From an uncultured Muriicola sp. (GTDB lineage: Bacteria; Bacteroidota; Bacteroidia; Flavobacteriales; Flavobacteriaceae), in NCBI GenBank assembly GCA_945786965.1, contig CALZFZ010000043.1:1-32956 (forward strand): DNA of 32,956 bases, given 5' to 3'. Below the pieces are notes generated by a model. The model was not told where the DNA came from, made no database searches, and worked only from the letters and a program-made list of their open reading frames with translations. Below are positions 1-7,868 of the stretch, piece after piece (the stretch's first letter is position 1; each line of letters starts with the position of its first letter). A program made the position numbers and the translations under genes.

Positions 1-284
1 AATACCTTAACACCTTCCTGCTGTAATTTCTCCAGGGCATCGATGTTTACATTCTCAATTTCAATCGTTAAAACATCCACATCTTTTCCAAAATCATAGA
101 CGGTATTAAAATCGAGTAGATCACCTTTTAAAAACTCATTGCAGGCAATCTTACAGGGGGCATCATCTGAAGGGTCCATTACTTTGGTATAGATGTCTAG
201 TTTTCGCGTTTCATTCAACAACATTTTTCCCAACTGACCTCCGCCCAATATCCCCAATTTAAAATTGGAAGAAAAATAACTCAT
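1..284 (-). CDS. purK: PurK, 5-(carboxyamino)imidazole ribonucleotide synthase (N-terminal fragment)
   Basis: This is the first 94 codons of an ATP-grasp enzyme that carboxylates AIR to N5-CAIR in purine synthesis; the rest lies off the left edge. The sequence shows the PurK N-terminal nucleotide fold with GILGGGQLGKML at residues 11-22, then KVMDPSDDAPC near residue 35 and a TIEIENVN segment near residue 73, all in the expected order. The start at 284 is chosen because the glycine-rich loop follows within ten residues and a Bacteroidota-type promoter lies 45-70 bases upstream on the same strand. It diverges from the HPRT-adenylate kinase gene, so two purine-metabolism genes share this intergenic region. 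Assignment is firm although only the N-terminal quarter is visible. Confidence 0.93.
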   Translation of the reverse strand, partial: MSYFSSNFKLGILGGGQLGKMLLNETRKLDIYTKVMDPSDDAPCKIACNEFLKGDLLDFNTVYDFGKDVDVLTIEIENVNIDALEKLQQEGVKV

Positions 285-327
285 ACTTACTATCTTATAG
301 ATGATGTATACCCCTGTAATTGTACCA

Positions 328-356
328 CAAAAATACATCTTAATCTCATAATCCAA
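328..356 (-). promoter_or_regulatory. Bacteroidota-type promoter for purK
   Basis: Read on the minus strand, TTG (354-356) is followed after 18 bases by TATTTTTG (328-335), which fits the known Bacteroidota consensus TTG / TAnnTTTG. Transcription would start near 322, giving a leader of roughly 40 bases. This is a motif match only. Confidence 0.5.
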
Positions 357-389
357 GGGCAGCGCGCCTAAAAAGAGAAATCAAAATGT

Positions 390-397
390 TATCTTTG
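390..397 (+). promoter_or_regulatory. -7 promoter element for the HPRT-adenylate kinase gene
   Basis: TATCTTTG is an exact match to the Bacteroidota -7 consensus TAnnTTTG. No convincing -33 TTG lies at the usual distance. Initiation here would put the start site near 404, just before AAAGGA (405-410) and the TTG codon at 420, which agrees with the chosen translation start. Confidence 0.45.
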
Positions 398-419
398 GCA
401 ACCTAAAGGAATATAGGCC

Positions 420-1529
420 TTGATTAAATTATACGATAAATATTTTGATTTATTTCTGTCCGAGGAAGAGATTTTAGCAATCGTTAAAAAAATTGCGGAT
501 CGTATTGCTGAAGATTATAAGGATGAAGTACCCATTTTTGTAGGTGTACTCAATGGTGCTTTTATGTTTGTTTCAGATTTTTTAAAATGCTATCCGTATC
601 CCTGTGAAGTATCTTTTGTAAAACTGAGCTCGTATCGCGGGCTCACTTCAACAGGCATTGTAGAAACACTATTAGACGTTCCTGATACCATTGAAGGGAG
701 AAGTGTCATTATTTTGGAAGACATCATTGACACTGGTAGAACACTACAGGAACTGGTTCATATTTTTTCCAATACCAATGTAAAAAATTTCAAGATCGCC
801 AGCTTATTTTTTAAATCTGAATCCTATAATGGGGAGTACCCTATTGATTATTTGGGAATGGAAATTCCAAACAATTTCATCGTGGGGTATGGACTGGATT
901 ACAAGGAACAAGGACGTAATTTGCGGGGGGTCTACCAAATTAACCAATCTAAAATGATAAATCTTGTCTTATTCGGCAAGCCTGGTGCAGGTAAGGGCAC
1001 ACAGGCCGGGTTTTTAAAGGAAAAATACAATCTGAAACATATCTCTACAGGGGATGTTTTTCGATACAATATCAAGAACAACACCAAATTGGGAAAATTG
1101 GCCAAATCGTATATGGACAAAGGCGATTTAGTCCCAGATGAGGTTACAATCAGAATGTTACAGGACGAGGTAGAGAAGAACCCCGAAGCTAGTGGCTTTA
1201 TTTTTGACGGTTTTCCCAGAACAGCAGCCCAGGCCGAGGCTTTAGATAATTTTTTGGAGACCAAGGATATGAAAATACATGCCACCATTGCCCTTGAAGC
1301 CAATGATGAGGTATTGATCAAACGATTGTTAGAGCGAGGTAAAGTTAGTGACCGTCCTGATGATCAGGACGAAGAAAAGATCAGAAATCGTTTTGAGGAA
1401 TACAATCAGAAAACAGCTCCTTTAATAGACTATTACAGTACTCAGAAAAAATTTCACAGTGTCAACGGAATAGGGAGCATTGAAGAGATCACGAAACGGC
1501 TCACTCAGGTAATTGATTCCCTAACCTAG
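420..1529 (+). CDS. Fused hypoxanthine phosphoribosyltransferase / adenylate kinase
   Basis: One 369-residue frame encodes two complete enzymes. Residues 1 to about 175 are a type I phosphoribosyltransferase (hypoxanthine + PRPP to IMP), with VGVLNGAF at 41-48, the KLSSYRG loop at 68-74 and the PRPP motif VIILEDIIDTGRTL at 96-109. Residues 179-369 are a full-length short-type adenylate kinase (ATP + AMP to 2 ADP), with P-loop GKPGAGKGT at 186-194, DGFPRT at 263-268 and a short lid without a zinc finger. A stop codon at 414-416 precedes the TTG start at 420, and AAAGGA sits 9 bases upstream of it, so TTG initiation is likely. Met179 (codon at 954) would make a free 191-residue adenylate kinase and could be an internal start. 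Both products are normally separate proteins of about these lengths. I infer a real fusion, because the frame is open across the junction. Confidence 0.9.
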   Translation: MIKLYDKYFDLFLSEEEILAIVKKIADRIAEDYKDEVPIFVGVLNGAFMFVSDFLKCYPYPCEVSFVKLSSYRGLTSTGIVETLLDVPDTIEGRSVIILEDIIDTGRTLQELVHIFSNTNVKNFKIASLFFKSESYNGEYPIDYLGMEIPNNFIVGYGLDYKEQGRNLRGVYQINQSKMINLVLFGKPGAGKGTQAGFLKEKYNLKHISTGDVFRYNIKNNTKLGKLAKSYMDKGDLVPDEVTIRMLQDEVEKNPEASGFIFDGFPRTAAQAEALDNFLETKDMKIHATIALEANDEVLIKRLLERGKVSDRPDDQDEEKIRNRFEEYNQKTAPLIDYYSTQKKFHSVNGIGSIEEITKRLTQVIDSLT

Positions 1530-1601
1530 AGATCCCTCATTACTAAACGCAGAACAGTATGCTTGTAACCAATGGCATACGAAGTAAAATACGCACAAAA
1601 A

Positions 1602-2603
1602 ATGACCGAAGGTAATTTTGTTGACTATGTAAAGTTGCATTTAGCTTCAGGTAATGGGGGTAAAGGTTCTACTCATCTACACCGCGAGAAATATGTTCCC
1701 AAAGGGGGGCCTGACGGAGGTGATGGCGGGAGAGGGGGCCATATTATATTGCGGGGCAATGAAAGTCTATGGACTCTACTTAGTTTTAAATTTAAAAGGC
1801 ATTTTAAAGCAGGCCATGGAGAGCACGGGAGTAAAAACAGGAGTTCCGGGGCCGATGGCAATGATGTATATCTTGATGTTCCACTTGGGACCGTCGTTCG
1901 GGACTCGCAAACAAATGAAATTATCCTTGAAATAACCGAGCATGGCGAAGAAAAAATAATCCTTGAAGGAGGTAAAGGAGGGCGAGGGAACTGGCATTTT
2001 AAAACGGCGACCAACCAGACACCCCGATATGCCCAACCGGGTATCCCCGGATTGGAAAGGGAGGTTACTTTTGAATTAAAGGTACTGGCCGATGTAGGTC
2101 TTGTCGGATTTCCAAATGCAGGTAAATCTACCCTGCTTTCTGTACTTACCTCTGCAAAACCAAAAATTGCCGACTATGCATTTACTACCTTAAAACCCAA
2201 TTTGGGAATTGTAAAGTACCGGGAATTCAAAAGTTTTGTAATGGCCGATATTCCTGGAATTATTGAAGGGGCAGCCGAAGGTAAAGGCTTGGGTCATTAT
2301 TTTTTAAGGCATATTGAACGCAATTCTATTCTCCTGTTCCTGATACCGGCAGATAGTACGGACATTTCTAAGGAATATGAGATATTATTGAACGAACTCC
2401 GCAAATACAATCCTGAATTGCTCGACAAGAACCGATTGGTAGCCATTTCAAAAGCCGACATGCTCGATGAGGAATTGATGGCCGAAATGAGAAGCGAAGT
2501 CGAAAAAGATCTTGGGGAGACCCCTTTCCTGTTTATATCTTCGGTATCGCAATATGGGCTGCAAGAACTTAAGGATACCTTGTGGTCGCTTTTAAACGAT
2601 TAA
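1602..2603 (+). CDS. obg: Obg family GTPase (ObgE/CgtA)
   Basis: This is a ribosome-associated GTPase with roles in 50S assembly and stress control. The 333-residue product has the glycine-rich Obg fold first (GNGGKGS near 17-23, [13 protein letters not shown] at 35-47, GGKGGRGN near 123-130). The G domain follows, with P-loop GFPNAGKST at 169-177, switch I FTTLKPN at 194-200, DIPG at 216-219 and SKAD at 283-286. Family members in Flavobacteriia begin [11 protein letters not shown], so ATG 1602 is preferred over the in-frame ATG at 1572, which would add ten unconserved residues. It lies 72 bases after the adenylate kinase stop and is probably co-transcribed. It lacks the C-terminal OCT extension seen in Bacillus Obg, as expected for this phylum. 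Confidence 0.96.
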   Translation: MTEGNFVDYVKLHLASGNGGKGSTHLHREKYVPKGGPDGGDGGRGGHIILRGNESLWTLLSFKFKRHFKAGHGEHGSKNRSSGADGNDVYLDVPLGTVVRDSQTNEIILEITEHGEEKIILEGGKGGRGNWHFKTATNQTPRYAQPGIPGLEREVTFELKVLADVGLVGFPNAGKSTLLSVLTSAKPKIADYAFTTLKPNLGIVKYREFKSFVMADIPGIIEGAAEGKGLGHYFLRHIERNSILLFLIPADSTDISKEYEILLNELRKYNPELLDKNRLVAISKADMLDEELMAEMRSEVEKDLGETPFLFISSVSQYGLQELKDTLWSLLND

Positions 2604-2677
2604 AGCAGAATTTATCCTTTAAAAAATCCATTTTTCCGTAAATTAGAGAGAAACTCCTTGTTTTTATCTGGAAATAC

Positions 2678-3205
2678 ATGAAAAAGTGGCATTTAGTTTT
2701 GTGTTTTGTATGCTTTGCTTGCAGCAGTATCCGTGTTCAGTACGACTATGATAAGGGTACTGATTTTTCGAACTATGCCACCTATAATTATTATCCCGAT
2801 ATGCAAACCGGCCTTAGCGAATTGGATACGAAACGGCTGTTAAAGGCTTTGGATTCCGTACTTCTTTCAAGAGGGATTCAGTTTTCGGAAGAGGCCGATT
2901 TTTTGATCAATATCGAGAGCCGGGAATTCCGTATGCCTCAAGGGAGTACGGTAGGGGTTGGTGTAGGAGGTGGCGGAAGAAATGTTGGAGGAGGTGTTTC
3001 CATTGGGCTTCCCCTTGGGCAACCTAATAGCGAACGCGAAATCGTATTCGATTTTGTAGACAGTCAGAAAGATGCCTTATTCTGGCAAGCAGTTAGTGAG
3101 AGCAGCTTTCGGGAGAATGCATCACCAAACACCAAAGAAAAATTACTTCGGGAAATTGTTATCAAGGTTTTTGCAAAATATCCTCCTAAAAAAGCCATAA
3201 AATAG
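2678..3205 (+). CDS. DUF4136 domain lipoprotein
   Basis: A 175-residue predicted lipoprotein: the N-terminal signal has a basic MKK start, a hydrophobic core and a lipobox ending at Cys15. The mature part matches the DUF4136 pattern as I know it: an early YDYDKGTDFSNYATYNYYPD stretch, then a helical region with a conserved SRGIQ-type motif near 64-68, then a very glycine- and valine-rich strand at 91-112, and a C-terminal helix. Function is unknown; the family is found in Proteobacteria and Bacteroidota envelopes. It follows obg by 74 bases on the same strand and converges with the SDR gene, whose stop codon begins 2 bases downstream. Membership is fairly sure, function is not assigned. Confidence 0.8.
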   Translation: MKKWHLVLCFVCFACSSIRVQYDYDKGTDFSNYATYNYYPDMQTGLSELDTKRLLKALDSVLLSRGIQFSEEADFLINIESREFRMPQGSTVGVGVGGGGRNVGGGVSIGLPLGQPNSEREIVFDFVDSQKDALFWQAVSESSFRENASPNTKEKLLREIVIKVFAKYPPKKAIK

Positions 3206-3206
3206 A

Positions 3207-3995
3207 TTACATGGACTTTAACAATCCGCCATCAATGGGGATATTGGTTCCGGTTATGTAGGAAGCTCTATCCGATGCTATGAAAGTGACCAGGTATCCG
3301 TATTCCATGGGATCTCCAATTCGCTTCATAGGCACCTGTGTAATCATATGATTTTTCACTTCAGAAACTGGTATTCCTAATTGCTCGGCCTTTTTTTTAT
3401 TTAGTTCAGACAGCCGTTCAGTATCAAAATAACCGGTTAAAATATTATTTACGGTAATTTGATAGGGTGCAACCTCTGTTGCCAGGCTTTTGCCCCAGGT
3501 CACCACCGCAGCACGTATGGTATTAGATAATACAAGGTAGGATAAGGGCTCCTTCACAGACACTGAAGCCACATTGATGATACGGCCCCAATGTTGTTTT
3601 TTCATATGATCTAAGGCCAGTTGGGTGGTAAATACGACCGATTTGAAAAGTACATCAAAGGCCTCCTGATAATCATTGATTTCTTTTTCCAAACTGGTCC
3701 CGGCTTTAGGTCCCTGCGTATTATTTATTAAGATATCTACCGATGTTCCTTCAAAATAAGAAGTTATAATATCCTTAAATGCTTCAAAATTTGTGAAGTC
3801 GGCCACCAGATAGCGATGTTCCTGTTCATGAGCTTCCACAGGCAGATCGGCAACTAGTTTCTTTAATTTAGACTCATTTCGTGCCATCAGCGTTACACTT
3901 GCCCCGCTAGCTGCCAGCTGTTGGGCAATGGCCAGGCCTATACCCCTGCTACTGCCGCCAATGAGTGCTCTTTTACCCTTTAGTGTAATGTTCAT
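3207..3995 (-). CDS. Divergent SDR-family protein lacking the Tyr/Lys catalytic pair
   Basis: A 262-residue Rossmann-fold short-chain dehydrogenase/reductase. Cofactor motifs are present in altered form: GGSSRGIG at 13-20 (usual TGxxxGIG) and NNTQG at 91-95 (usual NNAG). The active-site region reads NVASVS at 141-146 followed by LVLSNTIRA at 154-162. In canonical SDRs YxxxK occupies this place; here the Tyr position is Leu154 and the Lys position is Asn158. A group of SDRs described as 3-oxoacyl-ACP-reductase-like but lacking a perfect catalytic tetrad has this LSNxxR pattern, so this is a subfamily trait and not damage. It is the last gene of a unit with the cupin and methyltransferase genes, 7 bases after the cupin stop. 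Substrate unknown. Confidence 0.85.
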   Translation of the reverse strand: MNITLKGKRALIGGSSRGIGLAIAQQLAASGASVTLMARNESKLKKLVADLPVEAHEQEHRYLVADFTNFEAFKDIITSYFEGTSVDILINNTQGPKAGTSLEKEINDYQEAFDVLFKSVVFTTQLALDHMKKQHWGRIINVASVSVKEPLSYLVLSNTIRAAVVTWGKSLATEVAPYQITVNNILTGYFDTERLSELNKKKAEQLGIPVSEVKNHMITQVPMKRIGDPMEYGYLVTFIASDRASYITGTNIPIDGGLLKSM

Positions 3996-4002
3996 AGGTA
4001 GA

Positions 4003-4326
4003 TTATTTATAAGCTTCTCTTACCGGACAAAAAACATCCATTAATTTACAGGCAGTTAGCGCTTTACCGCTATGTGGTATGTTCGAAGGGATAATAACGA
4101 GCTCATTGGGTTTGTAAATTTTAGTTGCGCCCCCAACAGTAAATTCAAATTCTCCCTCCAACACATGCATGATTTGTTCATTGATGTGGGCATGTTCCGG
4201 AACAGTGGCTCCCTTTTCAACGTCCCAAAAGGCTATCGTCATGGTTTCCCCATGTATCATCTTGCCATGGTACCCGGGCATTATTTCTTTTGGTGTAATT
4301 TCTGATAATGATAAATTCATCCTCAT
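4003..4326 (-). CDS. Small single-domain cupin protein
   Basis: A 107-residue cupin_2-type beta-barrel. Motif 1 is visible as PEHAHINEQ at 43-51, with His45, His47 and probably Gln51 as metal ligands, followed by VLEGEFE. Motif 2 is PSNIPHSGKA at 80-89, with His85. The C-terminus DVFCPVREAYK is typical of small cupins often found beside catabolic genes. The start is placed at 4326, 4 bases beyond the upstream methyltransferase stop; an earlier in-frame ATG would overlap that gene and adds unconserved sequence, and ATG 4320 is an equally plausible alternative. Enzymatic role unknown: small cupins may be isomerases, dioxygenases or binding proteins. It is translated between the methyltransferase and SDR genes, suggesting one transcript. 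Confidence 0.85.
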   Translation of the reverse strand: MRMNLSLSEITPKEIMPGYHGKMIHGETMTIAFWDVEKGATVPEHAHINEQIMHVLEGEFEFTVGGATKIYKPNELVIIPSNIPHSGKALTACKLMDVFCPVREAYK

Positions 4327-4330
4327 AATT

Positions 4331-5164
4331 TTATTTAATCCTTTTAAGCAGGTACATATGCTCATTTAATACTTCTTCATTCGGCAATACCCGACCTGGA
4401 TCGTAATATGCCGAAAGACTAAGCGTATCCTGATGGTCTATAAGTTTGTATCCCCGCCTGTTTTTGTAATAACCATCTTTTACTGTTTGATACTGAAATT
4501 GCTGGTTTTTTTCCAAATTGCTTTCCACAAATTCTATAAGCTTGCGAAAGACCACACTTTTTTCTAATTGGGGTTGGAAAGACACACTTGCCAGGTATTC
4601 ATCGGGTCCTTGAAGGCGTTCAAACAAGTCAAAAAGTCGATTCGTATCCTCTTTTCCCAAAAAGAAAAGAACCCCTTCTAATAGGATAAAAGATTTCTTG
4701 TTTCCTTTTAAAGGTACTATTTGATGGTAAAGATCCTCCAAACTAGGCATATTAAAATCGGCCTCAATATAGTGTATCTCCCTAAAAGGCAGGAACCCTT
4801 GTTCTTGCCATTCAGAAATCTTTTGATGTTTATGGGTAATCACATCCAATTTATCAATTTCAATATAGATTAGATCCTTATTGAGTAAATAGGGATACAT
4901 GCTAAAACCGCATCCGAAATTAATTAGGACCTCTACCTCATTATGATCAATCAGCTCTACCAGGGTGTCATAGAAATAGCGGTTGCGCAGGCAATGGGCA
5001 TAGGGTTCATATGCTGAAACAGTACTGCTATAGCGAACCGCATGTTCTTCAATACTCGAATTAGCCCATAAATGAGCGTGATGATCCTTGCTAATGCCGG
5101 TGTCGCCGGCGCGAAAAGCGGCAGTTACAAAAGCAGTCTCATCTATGGTTATTTTATTGTTCAA
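4331..5164 (-). CDS. SAM-dependent methyltransferase, leucine carboxyl methyltransferase (LCM)-like
   Basis: A 277-residue class I methyltransferase. The SAM-binding motif I is INFGCGFSMYPY at 81-92, followed by the acidic end of strand 2 in YIEID (100-104) and LLEGVLFFL at 161-169. These are the hallmarks of the LCM/PPM family (PF04072), which methylates carboxylates and small secondary metabolites. The N-terminus contains DHHAHLWANSS at 27-37. It is the first gene of a minus-strand unit with the cupin (4-base gap) and SDR. It diverges from the mpl gene across about 100 bases. The true substrate cannot be read from sequence; bacterial members of this family are diverse and often misnamed O-methyltransferases. 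No unusual residues in the SAM pocket were noted. Confidence 0.82.
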   Translation of the reverse strand: MNNKITIDETAFVTAAFRAGDTGISKDHHAHLWANSSIEEHAVRYSSTVSAYEPYAHCLRNRYFYDTLVELIDHNEVEVLINFGCGFSMYPYLLNKDLIYIEIDKLDVITHKHQKISEWQEQGFLPFREIHYIEADFNMPSLEDLYHQIVPLKGNKKSFILLEGVLFFLGKEDTNRLFDLFERLQGPDEYLASVSFQPQLEKSVVFRKLIEFVESNLEKNQQFQYQTVKDGYYKNRRGYKLIDHQDTLSLSAYYDPGRVLPNEEVLNEHMYLLKRIK

Positions 5165-5218
5165 TTCTTAATTCGTATCCTCATCACTAAGATATAAAGA
5201 ATCTGAGGCAAACTATGA

Positions 5219-5249
5219 TTTGAGTTGCACTTTTCAATCCTTATCTTTA
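5219..5249 (+). promoter_or_regulatory. Bacteroidota-type promoter for the mpl-like gene
   Basis: TTTG (5219-5222), a 19-base spacer, then TATCTTTA (5242-5249). The spacer is identical in length to the rpsL promoter in this window, and the -7 box differs from TAnnTTTG at the last base only. It places transcription start near 5255 and so supports the translation start at 5270; an ATG at 5225 would lie inside the promoter. Confidence 0.55.
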
Positions 5250-5269
5250 CTGCATATTTTCAAGATCAG

Positions 5270-6628
5270 ATGCGAATTCATTTTATTGCCATTGGGGGCA
5301 GTGCCATGCATAATTTAGCCCTTGCCTTACAACATAAAGGATATCAAATTACGGGAAGTGATGACGTTATTTACGAACCTTCCAAAAGCCGGTTGCAGGC
5401 AAAAAGTTTGCTACCCGAAGCCTTTGGCTGGTATCCTGAAAAAATTACTGCCAACCTGGATGCAGTGATCCTCGGGATGCATGCAAAGCAGGATAACCCC
5501 GAATTAAAAAAGGCACAGGAAATAGGGGTGCCCATCTATTCGTATCCTGAGTTCCTGTATGAACAATCCAAAAATAAAACCAGGGTCGTGATCGGCGGCA
5601 GCCATGGAAAGACAACCATTACCTCAATGATCCTTCATGTCCTAAACTATCACGATAAGAAAGCAGATTTTATGGTAGGAGCCCAACTCGAGGGCTTTGA
5701 AAGAATGGTACACCTTACCGAGGAAAATGATTTTATTGTTTTGGAAGGGGACGAATATTTATCGTCTCCAATAGATAAACGACCCAAATTTCACTTATAC
5801 AAACCTAATATTGCCTTATTAAGCGGAATTGCCTGGGACCATATCAACGTGTTTCCCACCTTCGAAAATTATGTTTCTCAATTTCAAATATTTGTGGACA
5901 GCATCGTAAAGGGTGGTAGTATTACCTATAACGAGGAAGATGAAGAAGTGGTTAAGGTGGTAGAAAATTCGGAGAATACAATTCGGAAATTTCCATATAG
6001 GACACCCTCATATGAATTAGTAGACGGTCAAACTTATTTGGAAACTCCTGAAGGACCCATGCCTATTGAAGTTTTCGGGCAACATAATTTAAGCAATATT
6101 GCAGGAGCTAAATGGATCTGTCAGAACATGGGGATTGATGAAGATGATTTCTATGAGGCCATAGCAACCTTTAAAGGAGCTTCAAAACGCCTCGAAAAAA
6201 TGGCCGAGGGGAAATCAACAATTTTATTTAAGGATTTTGCGCATTCTCCCAGTAAAGTTGCCGCTACTACCAAAGCGGTAAAAGAACAATATCCCGATAA
6301 AAAATTAATAGCCTGTTTGGAATTACATACCTATAGCAGTCTAAATGCGGCCTTTTTGTCACACTATAAAAATGCAATGAACGCAGCTGATGTGGCCAGT
6401 GTTTTCTACTCACCAAAATCGGTTGCAATTAAGCAGCTTAAAGAGATTTCCGGGACACAAATCAAGGAGGCATTTCAACGCGATGACCTCTATGTCTTTA
6501 CCAAACCATCCGATTTTGAAGCCTTCTTATATGAGCAGAGCTATGACAACACATTATTGTTGCTGATGAGTTCTGGTGATTACGGTGGGTTGAACCTACC
6601 CTCTTTGATAAATCATCTGGAAAAATAG
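5270..6628 (+). CDS. mpl: Mpl-type UDP-N-acetylmuramate:L-Ala-gamma-D-Glu-meso-DAP ligase
   Basis: A 452-residue Mur ligase. Mpl attaches recycled cell-wall tripeptide to UDP-MurNAc in the cytoplasm, bypassing MurC, MurD and MurE. The N-terminal UDP-binding domain begins MRIHFIAIGGSAMHNLA; the central ATPase domain has P-loop GGSHGKTTIT at 109-118, the acidic LEGDEY segment at 158-163 and SGIAWDHINVFPT near 185-197. The C-terminal domain includes KDFAHSPSK, matching the DAHHP/AHSP-type motif of Mpl and MurC. GSAMHN instead of GIGMS near the N-terminus distinguishes it from MurC. Start 5270 is chosen because the IGG loop follows directly and because the promoter covers earlier ATGs. The downstream DUF1569 gene is convergent. 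Confidence 0.88.
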   Translation: MRIHFIAIGGSAMHNLALALQHKGYQITGSDDVIYEPSKSRLQAKSLLPEAFGWYPEKITANLDAVILGMHAKQDNPELKKAQEIGVPIYSYPEFLYEQSKNKTRVVIGGSHGKTTITSMILHVLNYHDKKADFMVGAQLEGFERMVHLTEENDFIVLEGDEYLSSPIDKRPKFHLYKPNIALLSGIAWDHINVFPTFENYVSQFQIFVDSIVKGGSITYNEEDEEVVKVVENSENTIRKFPYRTPSYELVDGQTYLETPEGPMPIEVFGQHNLSNIAGAKWICQNMGIDEDDFYEAIATFKGASKRLEKMAEGKSTILFKDFAHSPSKVAATTKAVKEQYPDKKLIACLELHTYSSLNAAFLSHYKNAMNAADVASVFYSPKSVAIKQLKEISGTQIKEAFQRDDLYVFTKPSDFEAFLYEQSYDNTLLLLMSSGDYGGLNLPSLINHLEK

Positions 6629-6661
6629 AATTTCGGGAAATAGTTGTCTGGGTATATAGGG

Positions 6662-7105
6662 TCAGACACCAAATTGTCGTAGATGATGGTCCAGATGTTT
6701 GTATTCGAACTGCCCCCATTGTTGAGGTGTAAAGGTGCCAAAAATAGGGTGAGGGTTCCATTCCTTTCGATCTTTCAACAGATGGAATTCAGTGATCATT
6801 TCTTTTAACAGGTCCTTTTCGCTTTTAAAATCCTTTTCCTCTTTAGCCCTTGCCACAGTGGGCGTAGGCAGATTTTTTCTCCAGGGCCTGTCGTTGTAGA
6901 GTGATTTTTTGTAGAACCATTTGATAAGCGGATTTGCTTTCTTACGGGGCATTTTATTTTTAATACCTAATTTCAATGGGATCTGACAATGCCACAACAT
7001 TTGCCCAACGGTCATTTTACCCCATTGTCTTTCAGATGTTTCCCCCAGGCGATCTATGCGTGCCAGTATCTCCTGATAAGTCTCCGATTCGAACAATGAT
7101 TTCAT
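6662..7105 (-). CDS. DUF1569 (DinB-like fold) protein
   Basis: A 147-residue protein resembling the DUF1569 family of the DinB/YfiT-like four-helix-bundle superfamily. Likely metal-binding histidines are His39 in the MLWHCQ segment, His119 and the C-terminal cluster HLDHH at 137-141. The opening GxMTVGQMLWH (30-39) is the region in which DinB-like proteins carry their first metal ligand. Members of the superfamily include thiol transferases and metal-dependent hydrolases, but this family has no assigned reaction. The stop lies 33 bases from the convergent mpl stop, and the start is 62 bases from the divergent radC start. Length is normal for the family. Confidence 0.78.
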   Translation of the reverse strand: MKSLFESETYQEILARIDRLGETSERQWGKMTVGQMLWHCQIPLKLGIKNKMPRKKANPLIKWFYKKSLYNDRPWRKNLPTPTVARAKEEKDFKSEKDLLKEMITEFHLLKDRKEWNPHPIFGTFTPQQWGQFEYKHLDHHLRQFGV

Positions 7106-7167
7106 TTCTTTGATTTGATTTTACATAGGAAATGTACATTAAAAATTTTAGTTGTTTATCTTTAGAC

Positions 7168-7866
7168 ATGCAAAAAAAACCAGCTGCATTTTCCATTAAA
7201 TCTTGGTCCGATGATGACAAGCCCCGCGAAAAATTATTGCATAAAGGTCGCGGAATCCTTACAGATGCGGAACTTTTGGCTATCCTGATAGGTTCCGGAA
7301 GCAAGGATGAAAGTGCCGTTGCCCTGGCGAAGCGAATATTGGCAAGTGTAAATCACAACCTGAACGAATTAGGGAAAGTTTCTATTCAACATTTAATGCA
7401 GTTTAAAGGGATAGGAGAAGCCAAGGCGGTTGCCATTGCCGCCGCTTTGGAAGTAGGTAGAAGAAGAAGGTCTGAAAATGGAGAAAAAGTAACTAAAATT
7501 TCGGGTAGTGTCGATGTTTTTCACCTGCTGCAACCCACGTTGGGGGAATTGGAACACGAAGAATTCTGGATTCTTTATCTGAACAATTCGAATACAATTC
7601 TCCACAAAACGCAATTGAGCAAAGGAGGAATAACAGGCACCCTGGTCGATGTTCGGCTCGTTCTGAAAAGGGCTCTGGAATTGGGAGCAGTGGGTCTTAT
7701 TTTGGCCCATAATCATCCTTCGGGGACCTTAAAAGCCAGTGAGGCCGATAAAAAAATAACAACCAAATTGAAGGTAGCATCAGCTGCTATAGATATCAAA
7801 GTTTTAGACCATGTGATCATTACAGAAAAAGCTTATTTCAGTTTTGCAGATCATCAAATGTTGTAA
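7168..7866 (+). CDS. radC: RadC family JAB1/MPN (JAMM) protein
   Basis: A 232-residue RadC-like protein: N-terminal helix-hairpin-helix region (LMQFKGIGEAKAVAI, 76-90) and a C-terminal JAMM metalloprotease-like domain. The metal site is visible as Glu131/132, HNHPSG at 181-186, Ser191 and Asp194. Despite the name, a direct role in DNA repair is not established. ATG 7168 is chosen over the in-frame ATG at 7132 because MQKKPAAFSIKSWSDDDKPRE matches the usual beginning of the family. A near-consensus -7 box, TATCTTTA (7157-7164), lies only 3 bases before this start, so the transcript may have almost no leader. The next gene starts 2 bases after the stop. Confidence 0.94.
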   Translation: MQKKPAAFSIKSWSDDDKPREKLLHKGRGILTDAELLAILIGSGSKDESAVALAKRILASVNHNLNELGKVSIQHLMQFKGIGEAKAVAIAAALEVGRRRRSENGEKVTKISGSVDVFHLLQPTLGELEHEEFWILYLNNSNTILHKTQLSKGGITGTLVDVRLVLKRALELGAVGLILAHNHPSGTLKASEADKKITTKLKVASAAIDIKVLDHVIITEKAYFSFADHQML

Positions 7867-7868
7867 GG

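Noticed and set aside
954-1529. Separate adenylate kinase gene starting at ATG 954
   Set aside because: No stop codon separates it from the phosphoribosyltransferase domain, and the frame is continuous; it is kept as a possible internal start within the fusion.
1572-1601. Upstream ATG of obg
   Set aside because: The ten extra residues are not part of the family; the conserved [10 protein letters not shown] start is at 1602.
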